NCBI GenBank assembly: GCA_947626895.1
Contig: CANQTY010000008.1
Coordinates: 1-40,546 of the forward strand
Direction: 5' to 3'
Origin: an uncultured Bacilli bacterium
Lineage (GTDB): Bacteria; Bacillota_I; Bacilli_A; RFN20; CAG-449
Length of the DNA stretch: 40,546 nucleotides
A program made the position numbers and the translations under genes. This document shows positions 34,384-40,546 of the stretch, piece by piece; position 1 is the stretch's first letter, and every line of letters begins with the position of its first letter. The notes under the pieces were generated by a model. It ran no database searches. It saw only the letters and a program-made list of their open reading frames with translations, and was not told the DNA's origin.

Positions 34384-36105
34384 TTAAGCTTGGTGTTCAT
34401 GATTTAAAAATTCTTCATGACTCACACCAAATTCAAGATGAGTTTTTGCTTCGGAAATATTTAAATTAGCAAATAAAGCTTCTTGATCTTTAGATTCAAA
34501 TAAGATACATAAATCAGGATCTCCATCTTTTCTAAATTTATTTAAGAAAGCAGATGGAGCAATTTTAGTAACACTACTTGGAATAAAGACTTTTCTTAAT
34601 GCATTACAATCCGCAAGAGCGCTTTCGCCAATTTCTTCTAAACCAGAATTAAAGTCTACGACTTCTAATTTAGAGCATTGATCAAAACATTGTTCACCAA
34701 TCTTTTTTAACGTTGTTGGGAACTGAATACTTTCAATATTACTATTCATAAAAGCAACATCCCCAATAGAGGTTACTTTGGTATTGGATAAATCAACAGA
34801 TGTCATTGCTTGGCAAGAAGTAAAGGCACGATTTCCAATGCTTTCTAAATCACTACCAAAGCTTAGATTTTCTAATGTCCAACAATATCCAAATGCGCCT
34901 TCTTCAATCTTTTTTAATTTTGTTGGTAAAGTAAAGTTAGCAAGTTTAGCACATGCATTAAATGCATTAGCGCCAATTTCTTCAACATTTTGAATACCAT
35001 TTACAGTAGTTAATGTATTACATCCTTGGAAAGCACTCTTACCAATTTTTGTTACAGTCGTTGGTAAAGTAACAGTTCCTAAACGAGAACAAGCACTAAA
35101 GAAGCCTTCAGGTACTTCACTCATCTTTCCATCCGCGTAGTTAAAGCTAGCTAAAGAAGAATCACTAGCAAATACACTTTTACCAAATGAAGTGATCGTC
35201 GTAGGTAAACTAATACTTGTAAGGGAATCATTTTCCGCGAGAGCTTTATCTCCAAGAGTTTCAATTTTCGTACGATTGAAGTTAAATGAACTTACTCCAT
35301 CTAAAGCGGCTAAACCGTGTTCCTCAACGGTTTTTAAAGCAGAAGAAAGGGTCATTCTTTGTAAAGAAGCATTGCCATAAAAAGCACTTTTTGCAATGGT
35401 TTCAACAGTATTTGGCATATCATAAGCGACTAATTTAAGTCCTTCTGGATAGCATAATAAAGTCTTTTGTTCTTTATCAAATAAAACATTATTCACTGCA
35501 CAATAATAAGGATTATCTTCAGCAACTTTTAGTTTCTTTAAGTTTTCACATAGATGGAATACTTCTCTACCAATGGATTTCACAGTACTTGGAATATTTA
35601 CTTCTTCAAGAGTAGGGCACCATTCAAAAGCGGAATCTTCAATCACCTCTAAACCTTCTGGTAATTCAAGTTTTGTAAGTTCTGATCCAGATTCAATATT
35701 TAAGAAGGCTTCTTCACGAATAATTCTTAAACTTCTAGGTAAAATAAGGGAATCCATCGTGGTATATCTAAATGCTGCAGGACCGATTTCTCTTACAGGT
35801 AATAAACCACCTTCACCATCATATAATTCAGGAATTTGAATATCGGTTTCAATGGATAAATATTCTGTGACGACATAACCATCGCCAGCTTCATTTAATT
35901 CATAAAGAATTCCATCGGTACCTTCCGTGATTGTATAATCCCAACCTTCACTAGAACTTGATCCGTTTTGAGAATTTACTTCACTTGTTTCTCCATTTGA
36001 AGAAGTATTTTCTTCACTATTTTGATTTCCCCCATTATTATTACTTGCACATCCTGCAAATAAAGATAAGGATAATAAGGATACTAATAATATTTTTTTA
36101 TTCAT
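34384..36105 (-). CDS. BspA-like LRR_5 surface lipoprotein
   Basis: 573 aa from the ATG at 36105. The track's first ATG (36120) overlaps the previous stop and the SD GGAGGG lies after it, so the inner start is the real one. Signal and lipobox LSLFAGC, a Ser/Asn-rich linker, then from about residue 90 to 540 tandem BspA-type repeats (AFEWCPTLEEVNIPSTVKSIG, AFQGCNTLTTVNG, AFNACAKLANFTLP). BspA proteins bind host or bacterial surfaces in other species; the ligand here is unknown. Its repeats resemble those of the cytoplasmic NACHT-LRR protein. Confidence 0.9.
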   Translation of the reverse strand: MNKKILLVSLLSLSLFAGCASNNNGGNQNSEENTSSNGETSEVNSQNGSSSSEGWDYTITEGTDGILYELNEAGDGYVVTEYLSIETDIQIPELYDGEGGLLPVREIGPAAFRYTTMDSLILPRSLRIIREEAFLNIESGSELTKLELPEGLEVIEDSAFEWCPTLEEVNIPSTVKSIGREVFHLCENLKKLKVAEDNPYYCAVNNVLFDKEQKTLLCYPEGLKLVAYDMPNTVETIAKSAFYGNASLQRMTLSSALKTVEEHGLAALDGVSSFNFNRTKIETLGDKALAENDSLTSISLPTTITSFGKSVFASDSSLASFNYADGKMSEVPEGFFSACSRLGTVTLPTTVTKIGKSAFQGCNTLTTVNGIQNVEEIGANAFNACAKLANFTLPTKLKKIEEGAFGYCWTLENLSFGSDLESIGNRAFTSCQAMTSVDLSNTKVTSIGDVAFMNSNIESIQFPTTLKKIGEQCFDQCSKLEVVDFNSGLEEIGESALADCNALRKVFIPSSVTKIAPSAFLNKFRKDGDPDLCILFESKDQEALFANLNISEAKTHLEFGVSHEEFLNHEHQA

Positions 36106-36119
36106 GATTTTTCCCTCCA

Positions 36120-37565
36120 TTAATTAGCGTTGATTAAATAATCTGGAATCACTGTAGAATCGATCCCTACATAGGTAATCGTCGTAGTTTGCTTTGTGGT
36201 TTCATAGGTAACATCTGAAGATGCATACATATGTGTACCTGTTAAAATAACACTTAAAGTATTATTTGCTCCAAGAGACACTTTAAAAGTATCTCCCATT
36301 AAAGAAAAGTATTCATCATAGGGTAATAATGCCATTTCACAATATAATTCTGTAAGGGCATAAGTACCAAAAGTATTATTTCCTAAAGATTTATAACATT
36401 CTGGAGCAATTAAACCGACCTTTGGCATTAAAAATTCCATATCTCGATCCGTTGTGCCCATATATTCGTTATAATCTCCATAAGATATTACAGCATGATT
36501 ATTCTCCGTATCAAAATAGTAATAATACGTTTTACCATCTTTTTCTTTATAACCTAGTAAATAATTATAATATTCAAACTCATCATTTTCAGCGCGTCTT
36601 GCTCCTGTATGAACTTCACTTGAATAAAGCATACTATTTTCTACATCAACAAAATAATCATAGCTTTCATCCTCAATCGAGGAAGTTTCATAATCAATTG
36701 CCACATGAACAGTATAATTTTTTGCCGTTTTAAAGGGTTCAAAAGCTTTCTTTAAGTTTTCATGATCTTGTGTAGATTCAAAGGGCTCTAATGTTCTTGG
36801 AGTCGTTTCGCCAATATCTAAAACATCTAATTCAAAAAGATATTGTTCTAGATAATAAGAAGATTCATCATATTCTTCTTCATACTCTACTAAAATTCTA
36901 AATTGATCAAAATCATCACCATCAAAGTGAATACAAAATTCACTTAATGATAGACCTGCTTCTAAATAAGATGAAGCGATTTGATAACCTGTAATATAAC
37001 TTGCAAATTTAGCGGCGACAGTAGTATCTTGAATCACATACCAATTTGGCTGATCACGAATTCCTTTGAGTTTTCTAACCTCTAAAGAAGAGATAGGATT
37101 TTTCATCACTTGGAAATATAATCCTGAAGATGTAAGTTCCTCGACTTCATTTGTTAAGGGATTTAAGGCTCTTTCACAATACTTTCCTGCACTATTAGAG
37201 AAAGCATTTGCAACTGTGATTAAATCACCAGTTGTCGTATCTCTTTCTTCGTAATAGTAACTATCACCACCTACCTCGGATAGACAGTTATAAATGAATT
37301 CTTGTCCAGATGATCCATTATAAACATAGTAACTTAATGTCCCTGAGGCAGTAAAAGTACTATTTAAGTGCTCTAATGCTCTATTTAATTTTGTGTATAG
37401 TCCTTCTTTTGCACTAGATTGACCTACACTAGAATTATCATTAGAGTCTTGACTACTAGTGAGATCACTAGTCTCAGTAGGGGTGCTATTACTTTCTTGG
37501 CAGGAAACTAATCCCATGCCAAGACTTAAAAGTAATGCAAGTGAAACCATTAATTTCTTTTTCAT
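36120..37565 (-). CDS. Lipoprotein of unknown function
   Basis: 481 aa from the ATG at 37565, which follows SD GGGAGGAAG; the track's start 25 codons upstream has no SD and overlaps the preceding gene. Signal and lipobox LGMGLVSC, Ser/Thr/Asn-rich linker. The rest is Tyr/Glu/Asp-rich with repeated aromatic stretches (YYYEERDTTTG, EYYNYLLGYKEKDGKTYYYY). No recognised domain. Third-from-last gene product of the operon; general style matches the 565-aa lipoprotein, suggesting a shared fold, but that is only an impression. Confidence 0.8.
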   Translation of the reverse strand: MKKKLMVSLALLLSLGMGLVSCQESNSTPTETSDLTSSQDSNDNSSVGQSSAKEGLYTKLNRALEHLNSTFTASGTLSYYVYNGSSGQEFIYNCLSEVGGDSYYYEERDTTTGDLITVANAFSNSAGKYCERALNPLTNEVEELTSSGLYFQVMKNPISSLEVRKLKGIRDQPNWYVIQDTTVAAKFASYITGYQIASSYLEAGLSLSEFCIHFDGDDFDQFRILVEYEEEYDESSYYLEQYLFELDVLDIGETTPRTLEPFESTQDHENLKKAFEPFKTAKNYTVHVAIDYETSSIEDESYDYFVDVENSMLYSSEVHTGARRAENDEFEYYNYLLGYKEKDGKTYYYYFDTENNHAVISYGDYNEYMGTTDRDMEFLMPKVGLIAPECYKSLGNNTFGTYALTELYCEMALLPYDEYFSLMGDTFKVSLGANNTLSVILTGTHMYASSDVTYETTKQTTTITYVGIDSTVIPDYLINAN

Positions 37566-37590
37566 AACTTCCTCCCATGTATGTTTCAAA

Positions 37591-40497
37591 TTATGCTTTT
37601 TGTACTTGTGTAAAAGTATATGTACCATTAGCGAATCCATCAGAAGAGAATTCTGAAATAGTAATTGTCATTGTTGTATCTGTAATTTCTGTAATTGTAA
37701 TTGGATTACCATATATATAGTAATTTGGATGTACGCCATTGACTTTAAATGAAGAAGCATATTTATCAATCTCCCCATATTTATATGAAGATGTAGGAAG
37801 CTTCCAAACAAATTCAATAGTATGAGTTCCATCTGCATCAGAAAGTTTCATCAAAGGAAGTGGATTCAACGTTGTCGAAGAATCTACTAAAGTCATCTCT
37901 AATTGCTTTAATGTCCATCCATTTTCACAAGTCATATTTGTAAATGAACTATGTGGTTCCCAAGATGGATAAACAGAATTCATAAATTTACCTTCAATTG
38001 AATTGTCCTCTTTATCTTTTAAAATAACATTGTCTAAATGACATAAAGGTTTATCTACATTTGATAAAAACTGAGTAAATTCACAAGTAAATTCTGATAA
38101 ATCGTCACTGGAATCTAAAAGGATAGTGTCGCAACGTGAATTATATTTCCATGTAAAGTTATACGTTTTTGGAGTTGCATTATCTTCATCTTTAATTGTA
38201 ACAATTCCAGTTCCATCTGATTTAAGTTCAATTGTATTTTTATCGCAAACATAAGTATTTGCTACTAAATCTTTTTCAAGTGGTTCTAAAACATAACTTG
38301 GTGAAATCGTTTTTTCAATTTTTTTATCACCATAAATATTATATGCCGAGACAGTAGATGTAGCAGTTAATGTTACACTAGATGTTAAAGCCTTGTTCAC
38401 TTTAATTTTGAAATGAGCCTCACCCTGAGCTTTTTGTGTAGCTTCATCATCTAAATCTATAATTTCAATACTTTCAGGATCAGAGGATACAACTTTACAA
38501 CTTGGATCATATCCAGTTGAAGCAGTAACTTTACAATCATATTCTCCACCTATATATAGTTTTGTATAATTAATGCTACTGCCATTTAATAGAGTCATAT
38601 CTAAGCTAATACTAGTGCTCGAGTAATTATAGTCAATGTCCAAGATAATCTCATCTGTTACATCATTATACACATTACCAACAACAATTTTTGTTGTTCC
38701 AGCTTTTGATAAGGTAAAAGATTCACCATTCCAATTCAATGATAAATATTTGCTATCATATTCCATAACCTGATAATTTCCAGCATCCATAGCAGAAGAA
38801 GACTCTATATAAGTTGGTTTCAAATCTTTCTTTTCTAAATAAGCTCCACCCATTGCCATAGAAATAGGTTCTGAACTACATTCAATATAGGATGCAATAT
38901 ATTTTTCAGGAGCTAGAAGTAAATCTTCATCCTTAATTTCTTTTCTTTCTTCATATTTATATGAAAATTCATAAGTAGTTACTTTAGTTGGAATCATATC
39001 TTCAGTAGCTACGAAGTTACCTTCTTCATCAACAACTGTACCACCTTCATATTCCGTAGAAGAAGTACCATAAGCAGTAAAAGTAATCTTACCTGAATTT
39101 ACATGACCCTCATTATCTGTTAAGAATTCAACTTCATCAACAAATGCGATGTTTTTATGATTTGTTTGCATTTCAATATTTCTAGCTTTAACACTCATGC
39201 CATCGCCATAATCTTCGCGATAAGACACATCTAATTCTAATTTATCAAGATATTCATCTACTGGATACTTATTGCTAAGCAATTTGCTTTGGTCTAAAAC
39301 ATCTAAAAAGTCATCTTTTAAAGAAGGGTCTTGGCTACCAGAAGGAGCATGTAATTTTTTAACTGCATCTTCTTCAGTCACATAGTTTTTAGCTATCTTT
39401 CTAATTGTAGATGAACTATCAGTTTCTTCTTTAGGTGCTTCACCTAAAAGATAACCAGTCACAGATGGAGTTGTAGTTGTTAATAAGTTCATATCTTCAT
39501 CAAATGAACCTTGTAATTCAAAATAATTTGTTTCAGTAATGTAATTATTACGAATTTTAAGAGTATTATCTCCTTCTTCATTAACGCCATCAATTTCAAT
39601 AGCATAATATTGATTTGCATCGAAATGTTCTTCATATGATTTTCTATTTGCCTCAACTTCTTTTCCTTCACTATTAAATTCTTTAGTTACTAAAGTGAAA
39701 TCAGAAGCTTCTTCAGTAAATTGATCTTCTAAACTTTCTACATAAACTCTATATTCTTCTGCATTTTCAGGAATTAATACAGGTTTTCTTAATATATCAG
39801 AGGTACATAATAAAGGATTTGCTTTACTAAAATCTAAAGTAAAGTCAAATGTACCTTTTTGTACAACATATACTTCTTCTTCTTTAAATCTAAAGACATC
39901 ATAATATACGTCATTATAATCAAGTGCAGTATATTTTAGATGTTCTCCATCTAAATCGATATAGAATTGATCTCTATAACGTAAATCTACGTCATTTAAA
40001 GTAAAGGTAAAATCTTCATTTTTTGTGAATGCAAATTCTTGACCATCTTTTCTTTTTAAAACGACTTTAGAATAAGTTGAATCTTTCTTTGTTAATGTTA
40101 GTGTAGGAGTACTTTCTACATTAAGTGAAACATCATAGACTCCTTCATTTAAGACACGAATGTGTCCATTTTTACCTTCCTCAAAGCCATCCTTATTGGT
40201 TAAAGCATCATACGAATAGAAGACATCTTTAGAGGAATAAATCGATAGTGAATTACCTCTTTTAAGTTTTACATTACCATACGTATATGTATCACCTTGT
40301 TTCAGTAATTCTACCCTAACTTGATTTCCTAAATCTAAATCTCCAGTTAAGTAATAATGAGGGGATTCCGTTGGTCCACTTTCACTTGTGTCCATAGAGT
40401 TACCTGAAAAGCTAGTAGAAGTATTCGGTTCTTCTGTTTCTTGACACGCAACGAGGGCACATAGAGCTATAAGGGGTAATAAAAATTTTCTTTTCAT
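37591..40497 (-). CDS. Large multi-domain surface lipoprotein
   Basis: 968 aa, first gene of the operon. Signal and lipobox ALCALVAC, Ser/Thr-rich linker, then two beta-rich modules at about 45-140 (YYLTGDLDLGNQVRVELL) and 140-240 (VVLKRKDGQEFAFTKN...LRYRDQFYIDLDG) that look like tandem copies of one domain, loosely reminiscent of SusE/F-type carbohydrate-binding modules. A further Ig-like region lies around 640-750. No catalytic motif seen. SD GGGAGGA. Upstream is the poly-G/-10 promoter. Function unknown; adhesion or glycan binding is speculation. Confidence 0.8.
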   Translation of the reverse strand: MKRKFLLPLIALCALVACQETEEPNTSTSFSGNSMDTSESGPTESPHYYLTGDLDLGNQVRVELLKQGDTYTYGNVKLKRGNSLSIYSSKDVFYSYDALTNKDGFEEGKNGHIRVLNEGVYDVSLNVESTPTLTLTKKDSTYSKVVLKRKDGQEFAFTKNEDFTFTLNDVDLRYRDQFYIDLDGEHLKYTALDYNDVYYDVFRFKEEEVYVVQKGTFDFTLDFSKANPLLCTSDILRKPVLIPENAEEYRVYVESLEDQFTEEASDFTLVTKEFNSEGKEVEANRKSYEEHFDANQYYAIEIDGVNEEGDNTLKIRNNYITETNYFELQGSFDEDMNLLTTTTPSVTGYLLGEAPKEETDSSSTIRKIAKNYVTEEDAVKKLHAPSGSQDPSLKDDFLDVLDQSKLLSNKYPVDEYLDKLELDVSYREDYGDGMSVKARNIEMQTNHKNIAFVDEVEFLTDNEGHVNSGKITFTAYGTSSTEYEGGTVVDEEGNFVATEDMIPTKVTTYEFSYKYEERKEIKDEDLLLAPEKYIASYIECSSEPISMAMGGAYLEKKDLKPTYIESSSAMDAGNYQVMEYDSKYLSLNWNGESFTLSKAGTTKIVVGNVYNDVTDEIILDIDYNYSSTSISLDMTLLNGSSINYTKLYIGGEYDCKVTASTGYDPSCKVVSSDPESIEIIDLDDEATQKAQGEAHFKIKVNKALTSSVTLTATSTVSAYNIYGDKKIEKTISPSYVLEPLEKDLVANTYVCDKNTIELKSDGTGIVTIKDEDNATPKTYNFTWKYNSRCDTILLDSSDDLSEFTCEFTQFLSNVDKPLCHLDNVILKDKEDNSIEGKFMNSVYPSWEPHSSFTNMTCENGWTLKQLEMTLVDSSTTLNPLPLMKLSDADGTHTIEFVWKLPTSSYKYGEIDKYASSFKVNGVHPNYYIYGNPITITEITDTTMTITISEFSSDGFANGTYTFTQVQKA

Positions 40498-40531
40498 ACT
40501 ATGTCCTCCCTAAAAATAGTAATTTATCAAG

Positions 40532-40546
40532 ATTCTACCCCCCCCC
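40532..40546 (-). promoter_or_regulatory. -10 box abutting a homopolymeric G tract, lipoprotein operon promoter
   Basis: On the minus strand at least nine G (the window ends inside the run) are followed directly by TAGAAT (40537-40532), then 34 bp to the ATG with a good SD. A -35, if present, lies beyond the window, so tract length would set the -35/-10 spacing. Confidence 0.5.

Noticed and set aside
36422-36733. 103-aa plus-strand ORF and other plus-strand ORFs within the lipoprotein operon
   Set aside because: Shadow frames of well-supported minus-strand genes, without SD or recognisable sequence.

Overview
The window comes from a low-GC, walled Bacillota-type bacterium. Trp codons are TGG and TGA is used as a stop (dapF), so this is genetic code 11 rather than a Mycoplasma code. 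Genes for meso-DAP and undecaprenyl-phosphate recycling show that it makes peptidoglycan. BspA-type LRR proteins, serine-rich lipoproteins and several AAA/DUF4143 ATPases suggest a host-associated Bacilli/Erysipelotrichia/RF39-like lineage. That placement is inference; no 16S rRNA gene is present.

Layout. (1) 1-1425: glyA (3' end cut by the window edge), then divergent tRNA-Pro(GGG) and its terminator. (2) 1426-10546: an accessory island. After a candidate structured RNA come six separate single-gene units: three AlbA_2/GHKL-ATPase-like proteins with C-terminal winged helices, and three AAA/DUF4143 ATPases. Each has its own promoter, and that promoter is overlapped by a repeat family seen at no other gene in the window: 26-bp palindromes on a 31-bp pitch; 15-bp repeats 33 bp apart; an exact 42-bp palindromic repeat on both sides of the gene; four boxes on an exact 23-bp pitch; 12-bp repeats in a 2+3 layout; 12-bp repeats in a 5+5 layout. 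(3) 10702-12792: uppP and a cytoplasmic GH105-type hydrolase. (4) 12817-17859: the acetylase-branch DAP pathway (dapL, patA, dapF-dapA-dapB-dapH), with short enzymes and overlapping genes. (5) 17867-20437: a solute-binding-protein relic, a Crp/Fnr regulator, and an ABC binding protein plus permease without an adjacent ATPase. (6) 20412-23546: a membrane-anchored NACHT-like NTPase with a C-terminal BspA-type LRR domain, NLR-like in layout. (7) 23690-29344: housekeeping genes lemA-like/gpmI/pepF (minus strand) and cvfD-like/pgi (plus strand). (8) 29395-32573: an AbiE toxin-antitoxin region with one AbiEii toxin and three AbiEi-like regulators, each promoter carrying a different repeat. (9) 32674-40497: a four-gene lipoprotein operon (Big_2-like, BspA LRR, two large unknowns). 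Its promoter appears to contain a run of nine G (C on the + strand) at the very end of the window, next to a -10 box.

The most unusual feature is the island in (2), echoed in (8): closely packed regulator/ATPase genes that each carry a private operator. This looks like a set of autoregulated, mutually insulated modules. What they do is unknown. The membrane-bound NACHT-LRR protein and the possible poly-G phase-variable lipoprotein promoter are the next most interesting items.
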